This document shows, piece by piece, positions 18,082-27,184 of a DNA stretch of 64,000 nucleotides. The position numbers and the translations under genes were made by a program. Each line of letters opens with the position of its first letter. The first letter of the stretch is position 1. The stretch is from Methylomagnum ishizawai (GTDB lineage: Bacteria; Pseudomonadota; Gammaproteobacteria; Methylococcales; Methylococcaceae): positions 2,529,501-2,593,500 of the forward strand of contig NZ_FXAM01000001.1 in assembly GCF_900155475.1 (NCBI RefSeq), in the 5' to 3' direction. A model generated the notes under the pieces. The model was not told the origin of the DNA. It did no database searches and saw only the letters and a list, made by a program, of their open reading frames with translations.

Positions 18082-21000
18082 GGGGGGGTCTCCGGGTGGC
18101 TGCCGAGGAAAGCCTTGATATCGGCGATCCTGAATTCTTTGGCCAGGCCTTGCAGGTGGCGGGCGTAGGGCAGGTATTTGAAATCCTCGTCGATCAAATC
18201 CTTGAGGCGGTCGGTCAGGCCGCGCATATCGCCGATGCGGGCGCAGAATTCCAGTTCCTCCAATACGTCCGGCGGCGGCGGGGCCAGGGTTTGCTCCGCC
18301 GCCGTCCGGCCCGCCGCCGCGCCGTCCTTGCGGTAAATCCAATCCAATCCCAGGTGCAGTTTGACCTTGCGCAAAAGCTCGGCGATCTGGATCGGCTTGG
18401 CGACGAAATCGTCGCAACCGGCCCCGAAGGACTGCCTGCGGTCGGAGGGATAGGCGTTGGCGCTGACCACGATGATGGGACTGCGGCAACCCTGCGCCCG
18501 CAGGCGTTCGGCGGCCTCGATGCCGCCGGTGTCCGCCATCACCAAGTCCATCAGGATCAAATCGGGCCGCCGCCGGGCGACCTGGGCGAGGCAGTCCGTC
18601 CCGGAACCGGCCTCGTCCAGGTCGAAGCCCAGGGGGTCGAGGATGGAGCGCAGCAAGCCCCGGTGTTCGGGCTGGTCGTCCACGACCAGGATGCGTTTGC
18701 GCGGGCCGTGATAGCCCGCGATATCGTCCTCGGCGGCAATCTCCTCGAAGTTTTTGAGATCGGGCAGGAACAGGCGCACCGAAAAGGTCGAGCCTCGGCC
18801 CGGTTCGCTTTCCACCGACAGTTCCCCGCCCATGATTTCCGCCAGGATTTTGCTGATGGTGAGGCCGAGGCCGCTGCCGGAAGCGGCGTTGCCCCGCGTC
18901 CCCGCGAGGCGCTGGAACGGCTGGAAGATTTCTTCGAGCTGGTCGGCGGGGATGCCGATGCCGGTATCGACGATCTGGAAGCGGGCGATTTCGCCGCCGT
19001 AGCCGACCCGGAACAGCACCTCGCCGCCCTGGGTGAATTTCACCGCGTTGCCCAGCAGGTTGATGAGGATTTGCCCGACCCGTTTCTCGTCGCCCCGGAT
19101 GCGGCGCGGCAGGGTATCGACAATCTGGCAGCGGAAGGCCAAGCCCTTGGCCTCGGCCTGGGGCCGGAACATCCGCGCCAATTGTTCGATCAGGGCCGGG
19201 AGGTCGATGGGGGCGCGTTTGAGTTCCAGCTTGCGGGCCTCGATGCGGGCGATGTCGAGGATATCCTCGATCAGGGCGGAAAGATGTTCGCCGCTGCGCT
19301 GGACGATCTCCACGGCATCGCGGCGGTGGGCCGGGATGGCCGGGTCCTTGCCGAGGATTTGGGCATAGCCCAGGATGCTGTTGAGCGGGGTGCGGATTTC
19401 ATGGCTCATATCGCTGAGGAAGCGGCTTTTGGCTTGGTTGGCGCGTTCGGCGGCGTCCCTGGCTTGTTTCAGCTTGATATCGGTTTTGCGGTGTTCCTCG
19501 ATTTCCTGCATCAGGCGCTGGGTCTGGCGGGCCGATTCTTCCTGGGCGACCTGGCGGCTCTCGCTGTTCAGGACCAACCACCAAGCACCCAGCCCCAGGA
19601 ATACCAGCAAGGCCGCGTAGACCTTGACGAAGCTATCGACCAGGGCGTGAGCCAGGGCCGGATTGCCGACCCGCGCCGCCAGCACGTCCTGGTAGAAGAT
19701 CACGCCCACGAACAAGCCGCCCAAGGTCGCCAGCAAGGAAAACACCATGGCGAAGCGGAGCAGGCGCAAACGGATGGCGATGGGCCAGCCGGTGGGCAGC
19801 CAGCGGGCGAGGCTTTCCAATTGGTCCTTGAGGCGGACGCCGGGTTTGCAGGCGTCCAGGCAGCGGGCGTCCAGGGTGCAGCACAGCGAGCAGATGGTGC
19901 CCTGGTAGGCCGGGCAATAGGCCTTGTCCTCGATCTCGAAATCGTTGCCGCAGATGCAGCACTGGGCGTGGGGCGTGGCTTGGCCCCAGTCGTCGCGGTC
20001 GCGGGCCAGATAGAACCGGCCCCGGCTGAGGAAGGCGATCAAGGGGGCCAGGGCGAACGCCAATCCCAAGGCCAGGAAGGCCGAGAACGCCTTCGGTCCC
20101 GCCCCGAACAGGCCGAGATAGGCCAGGATCGACACCAGCGAGGCGCACAGGGTCGAGACCACGCCCACCGGATTCAGGTCCGGCAGATAGGCCCGCTTGA
20201 ACTCGACATGGGCGGGACTCAGGCCCAAGGGCTTGTTCACCACCAAATCCGCCACCAGGGCGCCGATCCAGGCGATGGCGATATTGGAGAACAGGCCCAG
20301 CACCCGTTCCAAGGCCCCGAACACGCCCAGTTCCATCAGCAGCAAGGCGATGGCGACATTGAACACCAGCCACACCACCCGCCCCGGATGGCTATGGGTC
20401 AGCCGGGAAAAGAAATTCGACCAGGCCAGGGAACCGGCATAGGCGTTGGTGACATTGATCTTGACCTGGGATACCACCACCAGCAGGGTGGTCGCCGCCA
20501 GCGCCAGCGCCGGGTTGTCGAACACATGGCCATAGGCGGTCAGATACATCTGGGTCGGCTCGTGGGCATGGACCGGGTCGATGCCATGGCGGATGGCGAG
20601 GTGGGCCAGCAAGGCACCGCCCAATTGCCGCGCCACGCCCAGCAAAATCCAGCCGGGACCGGCCAGGATGGTTGCCGCCCACCAGCGCCAGCGGTTGGCG
20701 GTGGTCTTTTCCGGCAGGAACCGCAGGAAATCCACTTGCTCCCCGATCTGGGCCACCATCGAGAAGGCCATGGTGCAGGCCGCGCCGAACAGCAGCCCGT
20801 CGAAACCGCCGTCCACCGGACCCCGGCCCGTGAACAGCGGCAGGGTCCGCAGCGCTTCCGGCTCGCGCAGCAACACCCCGACATAGGGCGCGACCAGGAG
20901 GGCCAGCCACAGCGGTTGGGTCCACAATTGCAGCCGGTTGATCATGGTGATGCCGAAAGTCACCAAGGGGATCACCACCACCGCGCTCACCACATGGGCC

Positions 21001-21455
21001 AGGGCCAGCGGCATCCCGAAATACAACTCCAGCGCCAGCGACATGATCGAGGCTTCCAGCGCGAACAGGATGAAGGTGAACGAGGCGTAGATCAGCGAGG
21101 TGAGGGTGGAGCCGATATAGCCGAAGCCCGCGCCACGGGTCAAAAGGTCCATGTCGATGTTGTGGCGGGCGGCGTAATAGCTGATGGGGAACCCTGTTAG
21201 GAACACGATCAGCCCGACCGTGAGGATGGCGAGGCAGGCGTTGGTGAAGCCGTAGTTGACCGCCATCAGCCCGCCCATGGCCTCCAGCACCAGGAAGGAA
21301 ATCGAACCGAAGGCGGTGTTGGCAACCCGGAATTCCGACCATTTGCGGAAGCTGCGCGGGGCGAACCGCAGCGCATAATCTTCCAGGGTTTCGTTGGCGA
21401 CCCAGGAATTGTAATCGCGCCGGACCTTGGCGATGGTTTGCCGGTTGACGGCCAT
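18078..21455 (-). CDS. NCS1 permease-like receptor hybrid histidine kinase
   Basis: 1125 residues. Residues about 1-485 form a 12-helix NCS1 (nucleobase-cation-symport, cytosine/purine/allantoin permease) domain, recognisable by FGSISFLVLEAMGG and ISYYAARHNIDMDLLTRGAG. A cysteine cluster follows (Cys499, 500, 502, 514, 522, 525, 526, 532, 536), likely a metal-binding knuckle. Two more membrane helices (about 566-588, 607-628) lead through a coiled coil (633-675) to the HisKA box (His685 in SDMSHEIRTP), the ATPase domain (N box NLLGNAVKF, DTGIGIP, SGLGLTISK), and a receiver at 920-1035 with Asp970 and Lys1020. A 60-residue helical tail closes the protein. It appears to couple a transporter-like sensor to phosphorelay. 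The neighbours suggest a ureide, purine or urea ligand; this is inference. Confidence 0.85.
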   Translation of the reverse strand: MAVNRQTIAKVRRDYNSWVANETLEDYALRFAPRSFRKWSEFRVANTAFGSISFLVLEAMGGLMAVNYGFTNACLAILTVGLIVFLTGFPISYYAARHNIDMDLLTRGAGFGYIGSTLTSLIYASFTFILFALEASIMSLALELYFGMPLALAHVVSAVVVIPLVTFGITMINRLQLWTQPLWLALLVAPYVGVLLREPEALRTLPLFTGRGPVDGGFDGLLFGAACTMAFSMVAQIGEQVDFLRFLPEKTTANRWRWWAATILAGPGWILLGVARQLGGALLAHLAIRHGIDPVHAHEPTQMYLTAYGHVFDNPALALAATTLLVVVSQVKINVTNAYAGSLAWSNFFSRLTHSHPGRVVWLVFNVAIALLLMELGVFGALERVLGLFSNIAIAWIGALVADLVVNKPLGLSPAHVEFKRAYLPDLNPVGVVSTLCASLVSILAYLGLFGAGPKAFSAFLALGLAFALAPLIAFLSRGRFYLARDRDDWGQATPHAQCCICGNDFEIEDKAYCPAYQGTICSLCCTLDARCLDACKPGVRLKDQLESLARWLPTGWPIAIRLRLLRFAMVFSLLATLGGLFVGVIFYQDVLAARVGNPALAHALVDSFVKVYAALLVFLGLGAWWLVLNSESRQVAQEESARQTQRLMQEIEEHRKTDIKLKQARDAAERANQAKSRFLSDMSHEIRTPLNSILGYAQILGKDPAIPAHRRDAVEIVQRSGEHLSALIEDILDIARIEARKLELKRAPIDLPALIEQLARMFRPQAEAKGLAFRCQIVDTLPRRIRGDEKRVGQILINLLGNAVKFTQGGEVLFRVGYGGEIARFQIVDTGIGIPADQLEEIFQPFQRLAGTRGNAASGSGLGLTISKILAEIMGGELSVESEPGRGSTFSVRLFLPDLKNFEEIAAEDDIAGYHGPRKRILVVDDQPEHRGLLRSILDPLGFDLDEAGSGTDCLAQVARRRPDLILMDLVMADTGGIEAAERLRAQGCRSPIIVVSANAYPSDRRQSFGAGCDDFVAKPIQIAELLRKVKLHLGLDWIYRKDGAAAGRTAAEQTLAPPPPDVLEELEFCARIGDMRGLTDRLKDLIDEDFKYLPYARHLQGLAKEFRIADIKAFLGSHPETPP

Positions 21456-21760
21456 GCGTTGCTATGCCCCTTGAGGATCGACGCCCCGGTCTTTGCGCCG
21501 GGTTGTCCGGTAAGTGCTGGCGCTTTTCAGCCACAATGATGTTTCCGCGCCACAGGATTGTTGGGCATATGCAAATTCCATGCGCTGGCGCGGGGGCGGA
21601 ATGGCCATCGTCGTAGCCGCCGGGCCGGGAGTCCGTGGTGGCGGCTGGGAGACCGTGGCACGGCCTATTTTGGGGTGTTATGACCTATATTGGTGCGTTC
21701 CTGGGTCCAGGCCGGGCTGGCTTATAATTCCCGGAACATCCAGCCAAGAGAACCCAACCC
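21456..21760. other. Divergent intergenic region, permease-kinase / puuE
   Basis: 305 bases with no credible gene. A TATAAT box at 21723-21728 lies 32 bases before the puuE ATG, with no good -35 at 17-base spacing. This region must also contain the start of the kinase-regulator unit reading the other way, so it is the natural place for an autoregulatory site. I see no clear palindrome. Confidence 0.5.
21723..21728 (+). promoter_or_regulatory. Candidate -10 element for puuE
   Basis: Perfect TATAAT, expected leader about 26 bases. The -35 region is not recognisable, which would fit activator dependence. Confidence 0.4.
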
Positions 21761-22681
21761 ATGAACCTACCCGATTTGCCCACAGTCCCCCGCGATTTCA
21801 TCGGCTATGGCCGCAATCCGCCCGATCCGGCCTGGCCCGGCGCAGCCAGGGTCGCGCTCAATTTCGTGCTGAACTACGAGGAAGGCGGCGAAAGCACCCC
21901 GCTCGACGGCGACCCGGTATCGGAGGGCTATCTGCATGAAATCATCGGTGCGCCGCCTAGTGTCGGCGTCCGTAACCTGAACGTGGAATCGATGTACGAA
22001 TACGGCAGCCGCGCCGGTTTCTGGCGGATGCACCGCTTGTTCACCGGGCGGGGTTTACCATTGACCGTGTACGCGGTGGGACTGGCCTTGGAGCGGAATC
22101 CGGCCGCCGCCGTCGCCATGGCTGGGGCCGGTTGGGAAGTCGCCAGCCACGGCTGGCGCTGGATCGATTACCAGGGCATGGACGAGGCCGAGGAGCGCGA
22201 GCATATCCTGTGCTGCATCGACACCATCGCCGGTTTGACCGGCCAGCGCCCGGTGGGGTGGTACACGGGGCGGATCAGCGCCAATACCCGGCGCTTGGTG
22301 GTGGAGGAGGGCGGTTTCTTGTACGACTCGGATTCCTACGCCGACGAATTGCCCTATTGGCAGACGGTGGCGGGCCAGCCGCATCTGGTGATTCCCTACA
22401 CTTTGGATTGCAACGATTTCAAATACCTACTGCCGAACGGCTTTACCACCGGGGATGATTTCTACCGCTATCTGGTGGACGCTTTCGAGCAGCATTGGGA
22501 AGAGGGCGCGGCCCGTCCGACCTTGATGTCGGTGGGCCTGCATTGCCGGATTTCCGGGCGTCCGGGGCGGGCGCGGGCCTTGGCGCGGTTCCTCGACCAT
22601 GTGAAGGACCGGGAAGGCGTGTGGATCGCCACCCGCGAGCAGATCGCCCGCCATTGGCACCAACACCATAAGCCCGCGTAG
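21761..22681 (+). CDS. puuE: PuuE-type allantoinase (polysaccharide-deacetylase fold)
   Basis: 306 residues. The N-terminus DFIGYGRNPPDPAWPG and ALNFVLNYEEGGES, then NVESMYEYGSRAGFWRM, EVASHGWRWIDYQGM and GWYTGRIS, are signatures of the metal-independent PuuE allantoinase branch of the NodB-like deacetylase superfamily. The family hydrolyses allantoin to allantoate. No other ureide-degrading gene (uricase, allantoate amidohydrolase, ureidoglycolate lyase) is in the window, so a related cyclic amide is a possible substrate. It ends 2 bases before the convergent urtE stop and lies beside the urea transporter, consistent with a shared nitrogen-scavenging role. Confidence 0.85.
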   Translation: MNLPDLPTVPRDFIGYGRNPPDPAWPGAARVALNFVLNYEEGGESTPLDGDPVSEGYLHEIIGAPPSVGVRNLNVESMYEYGSRAGFWRMHRLFTGRGLPLTVYAVGLALERNPAAAVAMAGAGWEVASHGWRWIDYQGMDEAEEREHILCCIDTIAGLTGQRPVGWYTGRISANTRRLVVEEGGFLYDSDSYADELPYWQTVAGQPHLVIPYTLDCNDFKYLLPNGFTTGDDFYRYLVDAFEQHWEEGAARPTLMSVGLHCRISGRPGRARALARFLDHVKDREGVWIATREQIARHWHQHHKPA

Positions 22682-22683
22682 GC

Positions 22684-23466
22684 TCACACCGTCAGATAGC
22701 GCTTCACCATGTCCTCGGTGAGTTCGCCCATGGCCCCGGTGGCGACGGCGCGGCCCCGGTCCATGATGCAGAAGCGGTCGGCCACCTTGCGGGCGAACGG
22801 CAGTTTTTGCTCCACCAGCAGCACCGTCACGCCCAAGTCCCGTTTCACCTTGACGATGGCGTCGTTGATCTCGTCCACCACGTCGGGGGCGGTTTTTTCG
22901 ATTGGGGTTGGGATGCCCCGCGCCCGGTTCAACCGGATGATGACATCGCCGATTTCGCTGACGATGTTGGGTTGGATGCCTTCGGTCGGCTCGTCGAGGA
23001 TCAATAATTTCGGGTCCAACACCAGCGCCCGGCCTATCGCCAATTGCTGTTGCTGGCCGCCGGAAAGATCGCCGCCGCGCCGTTTCAACATCTTCTTCAG
23101 CACCGGGAAAATCTCGAACACCTGTTCGGGCACGTCCTTGATGCCCTTGCGGCGGACGGCGCGGAGCCCGGTCCTGAGGTTTTCCTCCACCGTCATCAGC
23201 GGGAAGATTTCCCGGCCCTGCGGCACGTAGCCGATGCCGAGTTCGGCCCGCTGCTCGGCCTTGAGGCCCAGCAGGTTGCCGCCATCGAACATGATGCCGC
23301 CGGAACGGGCCGGGATCAGGCCCATCACGGTCTTGAGCAGGGTGGTCTTGCCCACGCCGTTGCGGCCCATCAGGCACAGGCACGCGCCTTTCGGCACCTC
23401 CAGCCCCAAATCCCACAAGGTATGGCTCTCGCCGTAAAACTGGTTCAAACCGGCAACGTTTAACAT
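22684..23466 (-). CDS. urtE: Urea ABC transporter ATP-binding protein UrtE
   Basis: 260 residues, longer than the roughly 230 usual for UrtE. Walker A GRNGVGKT is at 34-41, the signature LSGGQ at 134-138, Walker B LLILDE at 154-159, and DEPTEGIQPNIV follows as in UrtE. Extra sequence lies at about 183-212, between the D-loop and the LLVEQ strand; its core (195-213, DVVDEINDAIVKVKRDLGV) resembles the preceding 167-185 (NIVSEIGDVIIRLNRARGI), suggesting an internal duplication. UrtE and UrtD together power urea import. The ATG overlaps the urtD stop by one base. Last gene of the porin-urtABCDE operon. Confidence 0.92.
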   Translation of the reverse strand: MLNVAGLNQFYGESHTLWDLGLEVPKGACLCLMGRNGVGKTTLLKTVMGLIPARSGGIMFDGGNLLGLKAEQRAELGIGYVPQGREIFPLMTVEENLRTGLRAVRRKGIKDVPEQVFEIFPVLKKMLKRRGGDLSGGQQQQLAIGRALVLDPKLLILDEPTEGIQPNIVSEIGDVIIRLNRARGIPTPIEKTAPDVVDEINDAIVKVKRDLGVTVLLVEQKLPFARKVADRFCIMDRGRAVATGAMGELTEDMVKRYLTV

Positions 23467-24287
23467 CAGCCCCCCAAATACACCTGGATGACCCGTGGGT
23501 CGTTCTGTACTTCGTCCATGCTGCCTTCGGTCAACACCGTGCCCTCGTGCAATACCGTGACCCGCTTGGCGATGGAGCGCACGAATTCCATATCGTGTTC
23601 CACCACCACCACCGAATGCTTGCCTTGCAGCGATAACAGCAATTCGGCGGTGCGCTCGGTTTCCTGGTGGGTCATGCCGGCCACGGGCTCGTCCACCAGC
23701 AGCACCTTGGGCTCTTGCATGAGCAACATGCCGATTTCCAGCCATTGCTTCTGGCCGTGCGACAGTGCCCCGGCCCGGAAATCGCGTTGATCGGCGAGGC
23801 CGATGGTTTGCAGCACTTCGCCGATTCGGTCCGTTTGCTCGCCCCGCAGTTGGGCGAACAGGGTCGGCCAGACCCGCTTGTCGGTGCGCATGGCCAGTTC
23901 CAGGTTTTCGAATACGCTGAGCTTGTCGAACACGCTGGGCTTTTGGAACTTGCGGCAGACCCCGGCCTGGGCGATGGCGGGTTCGTCCAATTTGAGGAGG
24001 TCGATGGTCTGGCCGAAAAACACCGTGCCGATATCGGGCCGGGTCTTGCCGGTGATGACATCCATCATGGTGGTTTTGCCCGCGCCGTTGGGACCGATGA
24101 TGCAGCGCAATTCGCCCTCGTCGATGTAGAGCGAGAGTTTATTCAGCGCTTTGAAGCCGTCGAAGCTGACGCTCACATCTTCCAGATAGAGGATGGGGCG
24201 GTGGCTGGTGTCGAGTTGACCGCCCGGCATGGGGCGGCCGGCTTGGGGACCGAGGCTGGAGCCTTCGAGTGGGGTGCCGGAAATCAT
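23466..24287 (-). CDS. urtD: Urea ABC transporter ATP-binding protein UrtD
   Basis: 273 residues. A Gly/Pro-rich N-terminal tail of about 30 residues precedes ILYLEDVSVSFDGFKALN. Walker [10 protein letters not shown] near 70, a branched-chain-amino-acid-type loop (ITGKTRPDIGTVFFG), signature LSHGQKQWLEIGMLL (LSHGQ instead of LSGGQ, usual for UrtD) and Walker B VLLVDEPVAGMT. It belongs to the LivG-like half of the ATPase pair. It overlaps urtC by four bases (ATGA). Confidence 0.95.
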   Translation of the reverse strand: MISGTPLEGSSLGPQAGRPMPGGQLDTSHRPILYLEDVSVSFDGFKALNKLSLYIDEGELRCIIGPNGAGKTTMMDVITGKTRPDIGTVFFGQTIDLLKLDEPAIAQAGVCRKFQKPSVFDKLSVFENLELAMRTDKRVWPTLFAQLRGEQTDRIGEVLQTIGLADQRDFRAGALSHGQKQWLEIGMLLMQEPKVLLVDEPVAGMTHQETERTAELLLSLQGKHSVVVVEHDMEFVRSIAKRVTVLHEGTVLTEGSMDEVQNDPRVIQVYLGG

Positions 24288-25372
24288 GCGGCTTCCTCCT
24301 TGCGGCGTTGCCAGAGGCCGACGAGGCCGTCCGGCAGGAACAGCGTCACCAGCACGAAAATAGCGCCCAGCGCGAACAGCCAGACCTCGGGCAGGATCGC
24401 CGTGAACACGGTTTTGCCGTAGTTGACCAGGATGGCCCCGACGATGGCCCCGTACAGGGTCGAACGCCCGCCGACCGCCACCCAGACCACGATTTCCAGC
24501 GAGGCCAGGGGCGAGAATTCGCTGGGGTTGATGATGCCGACCTGGGGCACGTACAGCGCCCCCGCGATACCGGCCAGGATGGCCGAGAACACGAAAATCC
24601 ACAGCTTGAACATCTCCACCTTGTAGCCGAGGAAACGCACCCTGGCTTCCTGGTCGCGGATGGCGGTCACGACCCGGCCCAACTTGGAATCCACCACGTA
24701 GCGGCAGGCCAGATAAGCCAGGATCACGCTGGACCCCGTGGCTGCGAACAGGGCGGCGCGGGTGCCGCCCGCTTGCAGGTTGAAGCCTAGGATGTCCTTG
24801 AAGTCGGTCAGGCCGTTGTTGCCGCCGAAGCCCATTTCGTTACGGAAGAAGGCCAGCAACAGGGCGTAGGTCAAGGCTTGGGTGATGATGGAGAGGTAGA
24901 CGCCGGTCACGCGGGAACGGAACGCCAGCCAGCCGAACACGAAGGCCAACACGCCCGGTGCCAGCACGATCATCAGCAGGGCGAACCAGAATTGGTCGAA
25001 GCCTTGCCAATACCAGGGCAGTTCCGGCCAGTTGAGGAACACCATGAAATCGGGCAGGACCGGATTGCCATAAACGCCCCGGTCGCCGATCTGGCGCATC
25101 AAATACATGCCCATGGCATAGCCCCCGAGCGCGAAGAAAGCGCCATGGCCCAGGCTCAGGATGCCGCAATAGCCCCACACCAGGTCCATCGCCAACGCCA
25201 ACAAAGCGTAGGTCAGGTATTTGCCCAGCAGCGATACCGTGTAGGTGGAGAAATGCAGGGGCGAGCTTTCCGGCAGCAGCAGGTTGAACAGCGGCACGAA
25301 CACCGTGATGAGGGCGACCGCCCCCAGCACGATCTGGCCGAATTTGTCGTTTTGGAGTAGCGGGAAAGTCAT
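24284..25372 (-). CDS. urtC: Urea ABC transporter permease UrtC
   Basis: 362 residues with about ten membrane helices, LivM-like. Distinctive UrtC blocks are LGKYLTYALLALAMDLVWGYCGILSLGHGAFFALGGY and FGGNNGLTDFKDILGF (quoted as family landmarks, each within its own helix or loop) and the EAR-loop region SRVTGVYLSIITQALTYALL. It forms the translocation pore with UrtB. ATG at 25372 is preferred; a TTG two codons upstream overlaps the urtB stop. Confidence 0.95.
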   Translation of the reverse strand: MTFPLLQNDKFGQIVLGAVALITVFVPLFNLLLPESSPLHFSTYTVSLLGKYLTYALLALAMDLVWGYCGILSLGHGAFFALGGYAMGMYLMRQIGDRGVYGNPVLPDFMVFLNWPELPWYWQGFDQFWFALLMIVLAPGVLAFVFGWLAFRSRVTGVYLSIITQALTYALLLAFFRNEMGFGGNNGLTDFKDILGFNLQAGGTRAALFAATGSSVILAYLACRYVVDSKLGRVVTAIRDQEARVRFLGYKVEMFKLWIFVFSAILAGIAGALYVPQVGIINPSEFSPLASLEIVVWVAVGGRSTLYGAIVGAILVNYGKTVFTAILPEVWLFALGAIFVLVTLFLPDGLVGLWQRRKEEAA

Positions 25373-25374
25373 GC

Positions 25375-27018
25375 TCAAGCCTCCGCCGCCCGGCCTTTCT
25401 GCGGGAACAAGCCGCGCGGGCGTTTTTGGATGAAGATGATGATGAACACCAGCACCAGGATTTTCGCCAGCACCGCCCCGGCATAGGGTTCGAGGAATTT
25501 ATTGGCGACCCCTAGCGAAAACCCGGCGACCAGGGTGCCCCACAGGTTTCCCACGCCGCCGAACACCACCACCATGAACGAATCGACGATATAGGATTGC
25601 CCGAGGTTCGGCCCCACGTTGGTCAACTGGCTGAGCGCGACCCCGGCCACCCCGGCGATACCGGAACCCAGCCCGAAAGTCATCGCGTCCACCCGTTCGG
25701 TGGGGATGCCCATGGCTTTGGCCATCGCCCGGTTCTGGGCTACGGCGCGGACTTCGAGGCCGAGGCGGGTGCGCTTGAGGATTTGCAGCAGCATCACGAA
25801 CACGATCACGCAGAACAACAGGATGTAGAAGCGGTTCAAGGTCAGCGAGAGGGCGTCGTTGATCTGCCAAGAGCCGCTCATCCAGGCGGGCGTCGCCACG
25901 CTGCGGTTCAGGGGCGAGAAGATCGAGCGCACCGCTTGCTGTAGGAACAGGCTCACGCCGAAGGTCGCCAGCAAGGTTTCCAGGGGACGGCCATACAGGA
26001 AGCGGATGATGCCGCGTTCGATGGCGATGCCGACCAAGGCGGAAATCAGGAACGCCGCCGGGATCGCCACGAACAGCGAGAGTTCCAGATGGTTGGGCAT
26101 GAGTTGCTGCACCACATAGGTGGTATACGCCCCGATCATCATCAGTTCGCCATGGGCCATGTTGATGATGCCCATGACGCCGAAGGTGATGGCGAGGCCG
26201 ATGGCGGCGAGGACCAGGACCGCCCCCAGGCTCAGGCCGAAGAACACGGTTTCGATGCTAGCGTACAGTTGCAGCCGCCCCTTGATGTCGGTCAGCGCGG
26301 CCTCGGCGGTATGGCGTATATCGGAATCGGGTTCGAGGTATTCGCCCGCTTCGTTCTTTTCCAACAGGGCGTTGAGATGGTTCACCACGTCCGCGCCGAC
26401 TTCGGTGCGTAGCGTGGCGATGGCTTTCAGCCGGTTGGCCTTGTCGGGGCTGTTCAAATCGGCCAGGGCCAGGGCCAGGCGGATCGCGGCGAGGACTTTG
26501 GGGTCTTGTTCCTGCCCCAACCGGGCCAGGAGCAGGGCGAGGGTTGCGGGGTCCGGGGCTTGGCTCATGGCCTCCACGGCTTTGAGCCGCACGTCGGCCT
26601 CGGGGGCGTTGAGTTCCAAACGTCCGATGAGTTGGCGCAGGGTGGAGCGCAGAGCGTTGTTCAGATTGATTTTTTTCACATCGAAGCGGCCCGCCGTGCC
26701 GAGTTGCTCGCCGGTCGCGGCATCGGCGAGGGCGTAGCCGTCGTCGGCGCTGTCGCCCGTCACGATGCGATTATCGGCCTTTTGGTAGAACAAACGGCCA
26801 TCGAGCAGGGCTTGCAGGAGTTTCGGCACCCGTGCGTCCGGGACGGTGGCGAATTGCTGGATGCTGGCTTCCAGTTGGTCCAGCGGGGCCGCTTTGATCT
26901 GGGCCAGGCCGTCGGCGACCGGATCGCCCGCCTGGGCCGTTCCGATCCGGCACAAGGCCAGGACCAAGAGGAGCCAAAGGGCGGGCAAGGGGCTGGATTG
27001 GAATTTCATGTCGGACAT
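25375..27018 (-). CDS. urtB: Urea ABC transporter permease UrtB with periplasmic N-domain
   Basis: 547 residues. A signal-like helix (residues 10-30) is followed by about 230 soluble residues made of helical repeats (VRLKAVEAMSQAPDPATLALLLARL), then a LivH-like permease from about 255 to the end (FGVMGIINMAHGELMMIGAY, RPLETLLATFGVSLFLQQ). The long N-domain is normal for UrtB. AGGA lies 6 bases before the ATG. It is separated from urtA by 166 bases containing two hairpins, unlike the tight junctions downstream. Confidence 0.95.
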   Translation of the reverse strand: MSDMKFQSSPLPALWLLLVLALCRIGTAQAGDPVADGLAQIKAAPLDQLEASIQQFATVPDARVPKLLQALLDGRLFYQKADNRIVTGDSADDGYALADAATGEQLGTAGRFDVKKINLNNALRSTLRQLIGRLELNAPEADVRLKAVEAMSQAPDPATLALLLARLGQEQDPKVLAAIRLALALADLNSPDKANRLKAIATLRTEVGADVVNHLNALLEKNEAGEYLEPDSDIRHTAEAALTDIKGRLQLYASIETVFFGLSLGAVLVLAAIGLAITFGVMGIINMAHGELMMIGAYTTYVVQQLMPNHLELSLFVAIPAAFLISALVGIAIERGIIRFLYGRPLETLLATFGVSLFLQQAVRSIFSPLNRSVATPAWMSGSWQINDALSLTLNRFYILLFCVIVFVMLLQILKRTRLGLEVRAVAQNRAMAKAMGIPTERVDAMTFGLGSGIAGVAGVALSQLTNVGPNLGQSYIVDSFMVVVFGGVGNLWGTLVAGFSLGVANKFLEPYAGAVLAKILVLVFIIIFIQKRPRGLFPQKGRAAEA

Positions 27019-27068
27019 AGGCGTTCCTCGTTGCCGCCGGGTAGCGGGCGGGCTTGGGTGCCCATGGG

Positions 27069-27135
27069 TTGGAGCGCAGGACTTGCCCTGCGCTCCAAAG
27101 CTGGGAATTCAAAAAGAAGGGGCGCGGTGCGCCCC
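27069..27135 (-). promoter_or_regulatory. Two hairpins in the urtA-urtB intergenic region
   Basis: A 12-base perfect stem (TTGGAGCGCAGG at 27069-27080 with its complement at 27087-27098, loop of 6) and a second one GGGGCGC-GGT-GCGCCCC at 27119-27135. Neither has a T run on the minus strand. Located after the binding-protein gene, they probably protect the urtA message or partly attenuate read-through into the permease and ATPase genes. Confidence 0.55.
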
Positions 27136-27184
27136 GACAGGTTTCCCGCGCAACGGAGCGGGAAGGGGGCCATGAAGCCTTACA

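Noticed and set aside
18096-21200. A very long open frame (over 1000 codons) on the plus strand opposite the permease-kinase
   Set aside because: Its product is dominated by Gln, Gly, Asp, Ala and His without domains, and it mirrors a well-supported gene. High third-position G+C removes stop codons on the opposite strand.
21761-22681. Generic polysaccharide deacetylase / chitin deacetylase
   Set aside because: The N-terminal FIGYGRNPP and NYEEGGE blocks belong to the PuuE branch, and no chitin or peptidoglycan context exists.
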